The notes under the pieces: generated by a model
What the model saw: the letters and a program-made list of their open reading frames with translations, nothing else
The model's database searches: none
What the model was told of the DNA's origin: nothing
Made by a program: the position numbers and the translations under genes
DNA from: Epiperipatus broadwayi
Lineage: Eukaryota > Onychophora > Udeonychophora > Euonychophora > Peripatidae
Assembly (NCBI GenBank): GCA_028023455.1
Contig: JAQFVV010000012.1
Location: 10,764,499 to 10,828,498, forward strand
Direction: 5' to 3'
DNA: 64,000 nucleotides
Shown: positions 12,014 through 24,205 of the stretch, in pieces
Position numbering within the stretch: the first letter of the stretch is position 1
How the letters are laid out: the number at the start of each line of letters is the position of its first letter

Positions 12014-14130
12014 AAATAAAATTTTTACTACAAAAAAGGTTAATAGAAGTAGAATAAAAAGACAAATACTTACATTGTCAAAATGACATTTATTTTTTAA
12101 AATTTGTTTTTTTTTTTCATAAAAAATGTTACACAATTATATACATAAAAGACACATAATTTGTAAAAGAAATCCTTCCTTGAATCCATGCTTTAAAATA
12201 TCACAAACTTGTTTACAAAACATGGGTAAGACTAAGAGAATACACTATCAACCGACTTACCGGGTTCCAATATGGATCTTATGAATAGTTATAAATCTTA
12301 CAACAAACAGTTTAGAATTTTTTTTATTTAAATTAGCTTTGATATTAAAATGAAAGTAATTAATTTCTTCATATATATATATGGTACAATGTTTGTTCTT
12401 GTGAAATATACTTTTAAAATAATTTAATTCCCAAAATATACAACAAAAAACTGAATAAAGATCTACTCATTAACCCCCACCTCCCCATTTTTTTTTTTTA
12501 AAAAAAAAGTCACCTGGATTATTCCTAAGTATACTACTGCAAAACATGAACATATGCATATGAAGAAGTAAATGCATATTTATGTGTGTATTTATTAGGT
12601 TGAGTCATATGAAATATCTATGCTTTATTTTAATACCCATTTACAAAACAATCATTTCATGCGAAACAACTCAATACGTATATATATATATATACACACA
12701 TTATATTATTAAAGTCAACATAAGACATATGCATGGGAAACAGCGAGTTTTGATATATATATCTCTACAGATATACAAATGTACGAACACACTAACAATA
12801 TTTGTTTGAAAAGTTTAAGGAGTAATTAATTAAATAAACAATGTATATAAATATTGCTTAAATCTTTAACGTTAACATTTTTTAAGTTTCAAATGAGCCA
12901 TAGTTTAAATTATATATTCTGTATTACTGTTCTAATCACATTAAATGGATAAAATGAATGCACAAGTTAGTAAAGTTTTTGGTTAGCCTAAGCATCATTG
13001 TTTTTTATTATCTATTTTATTTACTGGATGGCTCCAAAACTGGAACTTGCTTTGAAAAACGAACATTGTTAATTAATAAATGAAAAAAAAAATAGGGATT
13101 CAAAGCCTCTATGAACATATAAATAAATATATTTCCAAAATGATGTACAGTATTTTGAAAATAAAGACTACATAATTTATATGCCACATATTTGATTTTT
13201 GTTGCAAAACTTTTCAGACAAATCTTGTATATATACACTCATAAATATGTTGAAATTACAAAAATATATACAAATAATTTGAAAAATACAAACTTATATA
13301 TAACAATATATTCTTTTTTTTCCACAAGAAAAACAATGGCAAAGAAATTTACAGCATAGTTTAATAAAAAATAAAATTTACTAACACAATATTTTTGTAT
13401 TGTTCTTATATGAATGTGATTAGTATTTACCCCTCAAAAATAAACTATTCCTTATAGCTGCCAAAATAATAATAATAATCTTATGATTGCGGCAAGAGAT
13501 AAAGCTCTATTTATAAAATCATTTTAAAATGAAAAAAATAAAACAAAACATTAAAATGCTATTAAAAAAGGAAAATTGTTGACCCATGCATACATTTTTT
13601 AAATTTTTTTTATAGGCTTTATAAAAAATTAACAAGTAATAAAACATAAAACAAATGAATTATAATGAATGTTTATAAATGCATAAATTCATTTTTAATT
13701 GAGTATTAAAATATATATATATTAAAGTATATGTAACTTTTAGTTTAGTGTGAATATATATCTATTGGGAATAGTAATTTTTCACTGAATAAAACTTTCA
13801 AAATCTGTAATTGAATTTTAAGAAGATTTCAAGATATTTTTTGGGTATTAACATTTATTTGTAATAACACAAGTTTATGTAAAAATCATAAAATCATATG
13901 TATATTTGATTACGATTTCTGAATACATTTAGATGCTACAAATAAAAGATAGGAGAATGACAAACTATAACTAATAGTGATAAAATATTATTGCTTGATC
14001 ATAGTACCTAATTAGTTAATGATTCATTTGAGTTATGATCACTTGGTAATATCAACAAGAGAAATGAATATATCAAAAGCAAATTCATATGTAATAACAT
14101 TAACTGTTTACACTTCTACTATATGGAATG
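12014..14130. other. AT-rich intergenic stretch
   Basis: Homopolymer and TA-rich runs (for example T10/A8 at about 12490-12509). Small frames at 12582-12809 and 13238-13017 are low-complexity and not supported as genes. Confidence 0.55.
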
Positions 14131-15293
14131 TAATAAGTGTGCTTTTATGCAACTATAGAACAATTTCTATAAATTAAATATGGCTTAGCGCTTTGGAGAA
14201 CTCACGGGATTTTCATAATTATAACAAGATGAAATATAATCATAATGGAGAGATGAGTCTAGTTATATATATTTGAAGAGATTATAATTTATTTAAATTC
14301 AATGTTAAATATTTAAATTAGAGCATCAAATTTGTGGAGAGAGGTAAGAATGAGTTGCTACGATTGATAGCATTTATATTATTGGCTATATAGCAAGCCT
14401 CTCTTATTTTTCTCTTTGAATCATTTCATTCGATATATTACATGGTTGCATTGGAAAGGGGACAAACTGATGTTCTGTCATCTTTTAATGCTCAAGAAAT
14501 ATAGAGCTAGGTTCTAGCTTGTCTGAAGCTCTTTTGTATAAATATTAATGCTGGGAAAGGCATGTAGACAGGTTGCTTAGGATTCTCCATAATAGATTGA
14601 TTGACATCCAATTTGGGAGCATTTAATTTTGTAAATAGTGGTAAGGGTAAGTTCAAGGTTCAAGCCTAACTTTGGAGTAAAACAAGACAATAAGTTGAAG
14701 AAATGTTTTATTAAAGGGTTTTTGTTAAGGTAGATATGTATGCCAGAAGAAACTATGGTTTATCATCAGCCAGGAGAGGGGGTATTACCATTTAATTTTC
14801 TGTAGAATTACATTATTTTCATTTTTAAAAAATTATGTTTAAATCCAAATGATGTTAAATCTTTAATATATAAGTCTATGTTTACCTTGTGGGAATGCTT
14901 CATGCTTATATAGAGTATGGTTGTGGGATAAAAAGGATAGACCAGCCAGTTTACGAGATCCAAGTACAGTTGAGTCTGGATGCATAAACCTATGAATTTC
15001 AAATGATGTACATAGAATAACCCAGATGAGCTGTGTTTTTTTGTATAATCAAATCTTTGAGGCAATGGTGAAAGTCTTCCCAATCTATTGTAAATAGTAA
15101 CACCGAATGTCTTAGTAAATTTAAATAAATTTTAATCTCTTCAAATATATACAATTACATTCATCTCTCCATTATGATTATAGTTCATCTTGTATAAATA
15201 TGAGAACCCCACAAGTTCTCAAAAGCATTAACTGGTATTTAATTTATAGAAATAACAAGCTTCTCTATAATTGTGTATAAGCACATTTATTAT
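14131..15293. mobile_element. Foldback element, about 1.16 kb with about 170-bp inverted arms
   Basis: Left arm 14131-14305 is the inverse of right arm 15110-15293. Shared words include ataatcataatggagagatg, atatatttgaagagatta and atttctataaattaaata, the last diverging by one base. The interior (14306-15109) has moderate G+C and no intact protein frame; the 91-codon minus-strand ORF at 14808-15083 resembles nothing I recognise. Ends are approximate and no clear target duplication was found. Confidence 0.7.
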
Positions 15294-17399
15294 ATTTATT
15301 CTATTCATAAATATGATTATTAACATTGTTGATTTTTAAAAAAGTATGAAGATAATGCTTCACTCATGACAAATAGTTTTTTCCAGTCCTATTGCTTTGC
15401 TTTAAAGACAGAGGCTGTCTATATATTTGGAATCAGAATTGTAGCAGTTATGTGAAAAATTTCTATCTCCATTTAAAATGTAAATTTTAGGTCAAAGTCA
15501 TGGCAGATTAATATTCTTAATCACTAACATTCTAATACATAAAAAAAAAAAATAGATAACTTAGAAAGTACACTTTTAAAAGATAGAAAATAGAAGAACA
15601 AATTATTAGGTTGAAAACTCTGTCCTGATACTGTGCGCATAAATAGTAATGTCAAAAGACTTCTACTGATTTATGGTTAATAAATAAAAAAATGTTACCA
15701 TACTTTTGACATTAATTATTATTTAATTGAATAATGAAAGAATAACTTTAAAATACAAAAAAAGTAAAAAAAAAATATTAGTATTTTAAAAGGGATGTAA
15801 TTTTGGTCATTTGAACTTTAAATGAAATAAAACTGACTTATTATCCGTACCAGATTAAATATATCAAATTGACAGATGACTTTATCAGCTTACATTATTT
15901 AATGTACAAATCCACATATAATCTACTCCAAGACATTTATTGAAGCATTAGTAGCCAACAGATATAACATACTATGATTTCTAGATAACTATTTTATAGA
16001 GATCAAGAAATTAAAATTTTTTAAGCCATTAGTTTGATAGTGTAATATGAGTAAAAAATGTTTTTTCTGGATGACTATGATAAAACAGTGCTCCATATGT
16101 TGATAAAAGCCAATAACTGAAAACTAGTCTGAAGATGTGTTTGTACAGCCATCTTCCATCCGTTAATTATTCATGTTTATATAGATGATTTTAAGTTGAG
16201 TTACTGCTTCAAATTACTTTACAAAGAGCACATTTTTCATTACTTGAATCATAGTGTTATTGCAGAAACAATAGTTTCTTTTTTTCATAATCAGCAGTTA
16301 AAATGATTCAGTTAGAAGTATGTTGAGAAACATGAAAGGCATTCATACAGAAACTATGTTAAAAAATTTAACCTTCAGAAAATGTTATTTTCTTTGGTGT
16401 CTGGTTTTTGAACAGACCAAACAAAGTAATTAAAATACTGACATTCTTTATTAATAATCTAATATCATATAAGTAAATATATATGTATTTAAATCGGTGG
16501 TAACGATAAAGCCAATTAAAGATTTTGCACCTGATATATATATAGATGTATACATAGTTGCACATTGAATCTGAGCATTGGAGTTCTCTCTCTCATTGTA
16601 AAATAAGATAATAGATACCATATAATATTTAGAAATTATAAACTATATGTAAAACAAAATAAATTATATTCGAGTCTTTTTTTTTCACCTAGAGTAGTGA
16701 CATCTATATTCCACACAGACCATACATTGACTTTTTTACTTTCTATCTTCAAAAAGGTGCAAAAATAGGTGTGATTACTGTATGCATGTATACATAACAA
16801 ACTAAAATATGCTGATATGTTAAAACTTCTGACCCAGATTTTTTCCTGTACGCATGGAGTCATAGAAAGGTTTCTATTTATGGCAATCATCCTACTATAA
16901 AGTAAGAAAAGAAGGAAGAAAAAATGTCCACATTCAAAATAGAATGTTGTTTCTCATAGCTTTTGGAATACTGTTTACAGACAATAAAAGAAAGCTAAAG
17001 TTAAAACAAAAAACTTATAAAATCTAATAAAAAATGATTTTCAAAAAAGTAATAATAAAAAAAAAATGTTATGGAAGTAAATTAATTAGTTAACTTTAAA
17101 AAAAAAAGGTGGACATACTTCAAAAATTTATAATTAAACAAACCAAAATGCTATAAAAGAAAAAAACAAAGCATTTACATGCAAAAAAAATTTAAAGATA
17201 AAATATTCACAATTCTATTTTGGTATCTTGTTTTATTTATTTTTTTGTTTGTTTTAAATATATCTTTTCTTAAAAAAACACACGAAGAAAATGAAATAAA
17301 CAACACTTATATGTATAATAATACTATGATTTAAATCAAATGAAAACAATTATTTGATTAAATTGAAATAATTTACAGTATTTTCTGGTAAATATTTTC
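15294..17399. other. AT-rich intergenic stretch downstream of contactin
   Basis: Nothing convincing except the decayed dispersed-repeat copy at 16085-16175. Minus-strand frames at 16565-16368 and 16890-16636 are TA-repeat or chance frames. Confidence 0.5.
16085..16175 (+). repeat. Degenerate copy of the hammerhead-like dispersed repeat
   Basis: Contains actgaaaactagtctgaaga followed by catcttccatccgttaatta. These resemble the GAAACTAGTCTGGAGA core and the ...ctgcatccattaattac tail of the copies at 26310-26460 and 38500-38640. The CTGATGA half is decayed (gttgataa). Confidence 0.45.
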
Positions 17400-18231
17400 T
17401 TTTTCTCCTTTCCGTTTCAGGAGCAGTAAAAGAAATGAGATTCTATTAAAGTCCTTTCGTTTATATTCGATTTTATTCCAAATTTCAAATTAAAATAGAA
17501 AATAAAATAAAATCATAATTTATACAAACAAAAGAAGAGAGAAAGCCCTGTTTGGAAGAATAATAGGTTAACCATCACTACAGTTAAAGACTTTCTGAAG
17601 ACAAATTTTATAATAGACAAATTCAATTCTTTCTTTGCATTAATATAATAAAACTATTTAGAACAAAAAATACATTTTTGTAAAACTAAAATTTGTCTTT
17701 GAAACTACATCTGAAGTGATGAATTGCATTTGCCTTATGGCCTTTTTCACTGCAACTGAGGCTTTCATCACACGATTTTTTACCACCATCTTACAGTAAA
17801 AAAACATGATAATCCAAATCATTAAAAACAAAAATTGGGCTTGGACATTATAAAAACAATACATTAATTCACAGTTTGTTATGTAGTTTATATTACAGTA
17901 TTAATATGATAACAAATAAAAACAGAAGTCAAAATAATGATGATGATGGCAGATGATCAAATAACAATTATCAATAAGCTACAAAAAAAGAAACCAAATA
18001 TCCTACACCCATCCCATGAATAACAATAACAAAAAATATATGTATGTTATATATATATTTATAAACAATTTATAATAAAATAATTGATGTTATTGTCCAA
18101 AAAAAAAAGGGATTTTAATTTTGATATTAAAATGGAATGTTTTCAGTTTTCTAATCAAAATTAATTACACAAACTTTTGTTTTCATATATGAAATAACAA
18201 AAAAGTAAAAAGATAATCTTGAATATTGCTG
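17400..18231 (-). other. Probable contactin 3' UTR and 3' flank
   Basis: Sequence immediately after the TAG stop on the minus strand. A canonical AATAAA on that strand lies near 17471-17476, and an ATTAAA variant near 18113-18118. Either could end the mRNA, and neither can be chosen by eye. A 68-codon hydrophobic ORF at 17864-17658 has no acceptor upstream and is treated as chance. Confidence 0.35.
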
Positions 18232-18347
18232 CTAATGTTTAGGGTGAAAAATATATAACAAAACAAGAAGACTGAAGAGATGAGAGATTAAACTTGGAAG
18301 TGGATGCGAACTGTGATTTTCATGTAAAGAGTTGCTCCTAAAACCCA
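18232..18347 (-). CDS. Cont: Contactin last coding exon with GPI-anchor signal
   Basis: Contactins end, after FN3-4, in a short hydrophilic linker and a hydrophobic C-terminal GPI-attachment peptide. A 16-T tract ending in CAG marks an acceptor at 18348. Completing the one-base phase left by the previous exon (G+TG = Val) opens a 38-residue frame that stops with TAG at 18234-18232. It begins VGFRSNSLHENHSSH, which supplies small residues for the omega site. It then gives PLPSLISHLFSLLVLLYIF and a short polar end, PKH. Phase, acceptor, position and tail chemistry all agree with the expected last exon. The call is still inferred, because GPI tails are not conserved in sequence and the intron is 8.9 kb. 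Confidence 0.75.
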
Positions 18348-20817
18348 CTGAAAAAAAAAAAAAAAATCAGTTACAAAATTATGTATGAATAGTAAATGTA
18401 TGTACTATATGTATTTATCATATAATCATTTTTTAAAAATAGATAAGTAATTTTTATATTAAATAATTCTATATGATATTTTAAATAATAAAAAATGTCT
18501 TCTTAGAATCATGGTTTGTCTCAGAACACTTTTAAATGTCACATCTTAATTCCTTTAGACATTTGTTAATTTCAGCAAATTTAAAGCAATTTATAATAAA
18601 TAAAACAAAGCAGCTTTTTTTTTTTGTTGAAAAAGGCTAAAAAGTTTATAATCAATTAATCATCAAGACAAATTGGCTACAAAATATATATATATTAATT
18701 AAGAGTCCAAATTTCTACAGGAACAATGTTAATGACATTTAATTGACATTATTATTATAAACATATAGTACCCTTTTTATTAGGACAGAATATACTAAAA
18801 AGCTAATTTTTAGAAAATTTTTAAATTTAAGATAAATATAAGTACTATAATTGTCATAATAATGTTTATAGGGACTTAAAATTTGTTGATATAAATTTAT
18901 GATAATAATGAGAAAGCATAAGTTAATATTGTATGGTAGGAATGAATGGTCATAATTATAAGTTAAAAAATGTATTGAATATCTTGTTAAATAAACATTA
19001 AAACCATTAATTTTTAATATAATGTTTAATATTCAAATAAGCTATTAAATTTATTTTCTAAAATTATGTTTAAATTATTTATTAAAGTTTTAATTCTTGT
19101 AATGTATTACATGTTTTAGTTTTAATAATGTTATAAAATGTCAAAATTTATTATTCCAAATTTCTATTATTGTATTTAATATTTTTCTTTAATATAATAT
19201 TTTTTGTAATTAAATATTTATTTAATTGATTTCAGACAGTGAGTTTTTAAAAAAAATTGCAACATTTCTGTCTGGGATGATGGTCATGTAATGCTAGTGT
19301 TAGCCAATGTATGCATGAATTTAAAGAAATGATAAAAATAAATATAGAATATTATTTAATTAATTTTTAAAGATATTTTAAATTAGTAAAGATAAACTAA
19401 AAAATGGATACATTTTTATTAAATGTTTGTTAAATTAATAAAGAATTCTTAAAATACATTATTTTAAAATGTTTGGTTAGTTTAAATATAATTATAAAAT
19501 TAATTGAGAATTAAATATTTATATTAAATGACTTATAATTTTATTTTTGATTTTAAAAGTACATAATTGACAAAAATGTAAATGAGTTTACAATTAGGTG
19601 ATGTATCAGTCAATCAAAATTGTTTTAAAAAAGATGTATAAAAACTCTGTGTAACTAAAATTATTGCTTACTATTGTTATTATTTACTTAGTCTTATTGT
19701 TATTCTTCTTGTTATTTATTATTTTTAAATAGTATGAATTTATTAGTAGTCAATTATTTTAAAATTAAATATAATTTTTAAAGAAGTCAAAAGGATTTTA
19801 AAACTATTAATTTGTTTAACTGGAAAACAATGAAATAATTCCAATTGATTTTCCTACTAGTGAAGCTATTCTGAAGCCTAGTTAAAGATTCAGTGGTAAA
19901 TTATGGAATATAAGCCTATAGTTTTGTGTGTGCAGAGGTTGGCAATGAAGGACCAAAGAGTTTGGGGAAGTATAATTTTTCCTATACTATATTAAAATTT
20001 TTATATTTATTTATGTAAAGCACTTTGGAATCACAGTTGAATATTATCCAGAAGTATGGCAGATATATTTAATACATCTGTGTTTATAAAGTTAAGAACT
20101 TTAAAGAAAATATTATTTAAGAAAAATAATTGGAAAATTTTAAAACACAGTTGAATTTTAACCCTTATAAAAAATATTCGAGATTGAGTTATAAAAAATA
20201 TATTACTCTCTCATTTTATAATATAGATTTTTATTTAAAAAGATTATAATATTTTTAAAAGAAAATAATTATCTTCGAAGCAAGTGGTATTTTTAAACTT
20301 TTTTGGAAGTAAAGTATCTTAAAGAGATACTTGTTATAATGACTATGAATTGCTCATAAAGTTATATTAGAAATACACTAATATTTTGGTATAATAAAAC
20401 CTGTTATCTTAATTGTGATAAATGGATTATGAAGAAGGAAAATGTATAATAAAAAAGAATATTATTATGTGAGAAATGAATGACTTGGTAGTTAAAACCT
20501 GGATTTATCTGCTATATTATATGTGCCTAATTGGAATATAATTTCTAAAAAATGAAAAGACGTCTGTCTGTTCATGTTAATTTACGTACTTGTGAAAGGT
20601 GGTCAAAAATGATGCATCTCTCACTGAAGAAGAAATTCACGTCACTGAAAGAATGGAACTTACATAAAACAATTTTTTCTTAAATGATATCAGATTAATT
20701 ATTGTATCCTGTGAGAAAGTGACAGAAAATAGACTGTTTGAATAACTTTTGGAAGCGGAATGAACAATGACTTTTTCAGATTTACTTGGATTTTTAAAAG
20801 TCGACATTATTTTTTTT

Positions 20818-20910
20818 TTATTTGCGTTTATGTGCCGAGGAGAGGAGAGCTAGAAGAAAAAAGCTTTTGACAATGTTCGTCGCTTAGCAACAGCAGCTCC
20901 TCAGATTATT
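20818..20910. other. Locally G+C-richer patch in an AT desert
   Basis: A 90-bp stretch including tgccgaggagaggagagcta and gtcgcttagcaacagcagct is far richer in G+C than several kilobases on each side. It shows no open frame, splice pair or repeat partner in the window. It could be a conserved regulatory element or a fragment of an old insertion. Confidence 0.3.
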
Positions 20911-21834
20911 AACTGAATATTTCATATATAGCTCTTATCTACTTCTTCCCTCAATATTTTTTTTTTTTTTCATATTTCAATATAAATTTCATTAATATTC
21001 CTTTAACACTTTAAGCAAATATTTTTTATTTATAACAGTTTCTAATTTTTTGATTTTTGGTTTTATTTATGTAAATTTAATTATGTAAAAATGTTAATTT
21101 TTGGTATTTTTAGATTAATGTGTAATGGTTTTTAATGTTTTTGTTTTTAATGGTTTGATGTTAAAAGATTTGAATTTCATATATTTATTATGGTTGTAAT
21201 TTTAAAATATTTTTTAAAAAAATTTTTGATTTTTTAATATTTTGGATTTTGAAAGGTTAAAAAAAATTTTGTTTATTATAATTTTATAAAGATGACTATG
21301 TGAAAATATAAAAATTTTTGGCTATATTGATGTAATATTTGTATAATTTTTTTGTTGTAGATCTGAAACTGTTATAAATAAAAAATATTTGCTTAAAGTG
21401 TTAAATGAGTATTAATAAAGTTTATATTATTAACTGAAATGGTTATATGAAGGACAGCTATAAAAGGAATACGTAAAAATTTTATTATTATTTATTTTAA
21501 AATATATTAACAATTAGAATTATAATACAATTATAAGATATAGTACAGGTTACATTTTTGATATTTTTAAATCCTAACAATATTAATATTTTAAAAAAAA
21601 TCTTTTAATAATTTTTCTTAAATTTTTTGAAGACAATTTTTTATTAAAGTGCATTAGTTTACACTGAGTGTAGTATGAATGATATTTTGATTCTTATATT
21701 GTATGCAAAAGTGGACCGGAAGGCATCAAAGATGTGATTTGCAAATAGTAAAATCATATAGATAATTTAAATTGTTATAAATATTATATGATATATATAT
21801 ATTTTCTTTAAGTTGCTTGGAGTTTTAAAAATAT

Positions 21835-22467
21835 TTATCTTATATTACAATGAATAAATGAACATATGAATATGTGCGGCATGTTTTGTTTTAGAACAGT
21901 AATATTGGTTGGCTGAGAATTTTTAGTGTTTATATTGTGATTTATATTACGAAAATTAAGCTTTTCATTACGATGAAGATCTGCTGCTTCTTGTAAAGCG
22001 CCACCTGTGTTTTTAAAGTTTTTAGAATTTATCGTGCTGTTATTTACCAAATTATATTCTGCTTGAGGTAGGCAATTTCTCAGATATTTTTGTTTTTGAA
22101 GAGTATTATGAGTATTTTCAAATGAAGAATTATTTTTAGATAAGTTTGTGGAAGAATTTGTAATTTTTAAAATCACAGCCGATTTAGACATCTCTGTGGA
22201 TTTTTCTGTTGTAGCGATTTTTTGTTTTCTATCTGGATTAACTTCTTTCTGCTTTTGCTTGCTTTTATTATTTATTTTGGGATTAATAAAAACTTCCTCA
22301 ATATTATTTATTGATTTGAAATTATTGCAAGAGCTATTTACTTGATCAGACTGAGGGCTTGAGCTAACATTAGTTAGAGATTGTCTAACGTTGGTGTCAC
22401 TACATGTTTTTGTGGTAGCGCTGGACCTGAGATTTTCCTGATCTGTTAAGTCAACTACTTGGTTCAT
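21835..22467 (-). CDS. Hypothetical 210-residue Asn/Ser/Lys-rich protein or exon
   Basis: Longest open frame in the window: ATG at 22467 to TAA at 21835. At this base composition stops should occur about every 11-12 codons, so 210 open codons are very unlikely by chance. The frame also has higher G+C than its surroundings. The product starts MNQVVDLTDQENLRSSATTK and is low-complexity, rich in N, S, K, T and Q. It has a basic KSKQKQKEVNPDRKQK patch and no membrane segment, signal peptide or domain I recognise. The ATG lies only 15 bp from a hAT-like element (22483-23261), which may separate it from its own promoter or a 5' exon; a CAG/GTAAGC-like donor sits at about 23296 beyond that element. 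It may be a nested gene, a retrocopy, a remnant transposon ORF or a cassette exon. Function unknown. Confidence 0.45.
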   Translation of the reverse strand: MNQVVDLTDQENLRSSATTKTCSDTNVRQSLTNVSSSPQSDQVNSSCNNFKSINNIEEVFINPKINNKSKQKQKEVNPDRKQKIATTEKSTEMSKSAVILKITNSSTNLSKNNSSFENTHNTLQKQKYLRNCLPQAEYNLVNNSTINSKNFKNTGGALQEAADLHRNEKLNFRNINHNINTKNSQPTNITVLKQNMPHIFICSFIHCNIR

Positions 22468-22482
22468 TTTTGTGGTTTAAAA

Positions 22483-23261
22483 CAGTGGTCTTCAAGCTTT
22501 TAACACCTGCAGACCAGCAAAAATAAGGATAAGATTTCACGGACCGGCAGAAGTTTACAGATAAATTTTCTTAAAGATGTAAACTGCTTAGCCTTAGATG
22601 GCATAATTGTTATAACTGACCAAACCAGCACACTAGTTACTGTGTATTATAATGGTGTTGCTTACCTTCACATGCTTAACTCTCTTTCTTGAGTTTCGCA
22701 GTCATATTGCTAAAGAAAACAGTACAATAACAATCGTTCTCATTAATGTGCTTGCATTAGTATGTTTATTATTTCATTGTTAAAACATGCAAGAATAAAA
22801 TGTTATTCACCTGAATGTTGGGAAATATCACAGCTAGTGTAATTACATGACAATAATTATGATAAATGTAATATCTGTATTTAATGTTAAATATATAAGA
22901 TGAAGTTATATATAAATGTAGTATGGAATTTGTATAATAAAAAACCTTTTTTTTTTTTAAATTTTTAATTATTTTAGAAAAATAATAAAAAATTTAATTC
23001 TACCCCTCCCCCATAAATATCTATGATAAATAAAAAAAACAAATTAATTTATGTATGATTGATTCGATTCTGTTTTCATTTTGTTTCCTTTTTTTAATCG
23101 GGTAAAAATGCGAAGAAAAAATAAATAGAAATTGTTTATATTAATTAAAAGTTTAAAATCTTATTATTTTGTTATTACAAACTTTCCTGCCAGTCTAGCG
23201 TAGACTGACAAAAAACTTGTGGCCCGGCACCGGTCCGCGGACTGGCGGTTGAAGACCATTG
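22483..23261. mobile_element. hAT-like element (779 bp)
   Basis: Terminal inverted repeats are CAGTGGTCTTCAA at the left and CAATGGTCTTCAA at the right when read inward. Flanking octamers gtttaaaa (22475-22482) and gtttaacc (23262-23269) match at 6 of 8 positions, fitting the hAT 8-bp duplication. G+C-rich subterminal segments (cggaccggcag at the left; ggcccggcaccggtccgcgg at the right) are themselves partly inverted. There is no transposase frame. It abuts the start of the 210-codon ORF. Confidence 0.75.
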
Positions 23262-24124
23262 GTTTAACCTAACTAAACACAACAAAAAAGGCTTACCTGT
23301 GTACTCTACTGTTCTGATTTAGAATTTCTTTATAACAATAAAATAATTTAAAATTCTAAAATACAACGATATACAGAGAAAGTAGCAATGATAATGTAAT
23401 ATTTTAAGTCTAGAAAGATCATACATTTAAGTTTTAAATTGTATTTAAGATTGATAAAATTTGAAACCGTAAGATTTTTTTTTGTTTATGTGTTTTGGTT
23501 TATAAAATTAAAATTATTAGAGAACATGATTAAAAGAATCTACAAATATTTAATCATTAAATTAATTACCTATACTATCAAAATTATAATCTATTTTGAA
23601 AAGAATGAGTAAAATTCCTTGATTATACTTTACATATATTTCAATGAATAAATTGCTCTTGTTTATAAATTTTAATAGGTTTTCAGTACTCTATTTTCCC
23701 TATATTTATTTGTTTATTTTATTTATTCACTTGAAAAATGTTGGACTTTACATTAACAAATTTTATTATTTATTTTGAGAGTTTATTTTAATAAGTTTAT
23801 TTACCCTAAATTTTTCAATAATTATAAAACATTTATGGGTCAACAAATTGATAGGTATATTTTATTTTTAGATTTTTTATTACTTAGTATTCTTAAAATG
23901 AATTAAGTTTTATTTTCTACTTTCAATCTCCAATTTTTATATTTCACATTCTAAATATGAATTCCATAAATAAAATTAGTCTAAAATATATAATATTAAC
24001 TTTGCAAATAAACAAATAAGTAGAAATAATTGTATTTATGTGTCTGACTATTTCCAAATAACAGCAGAATTTAATTAAAAATTTTTAATAAAATTAAATT
24101 TTTCTAAAGAAATTCAATATTTAA

Positions 24125-24205
24125 TATTAGATGATGAAAACAGTCCAACATATAAATACAACTAAAATACTATCACAGCAAACCTTCAGGCAAACCTTAA
24201 ACTGA
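24125..24205. repeat. Fragment of the same dispersed repeat as 51513-51590
   Basis: The block agatgatgaaaacagtccaa ... caaaccttcagg matches, with about 20% divergence, agatgatggaaatagtccaa ... caaatcttcagg at 51519-51582. It is a short, old copy of that family and shows that the family is dispersed. Confidence 0.55.

Noticed and set aside
17658-17864. 68-codon minus-strand ORF with a hydrophobic stretch, considered as contactin's last exon
   Set aside because: No splice acceptor precedes it, and the exon at 18232-18347 fits phase and acceptor much better; it probably lies in 3' UTR.
20610-20650. ctgaaga...gaaa arrangement considered as a third hammerhead-like core
   Set aside because: No pairing for stem II or stem I; taken as coincidence.
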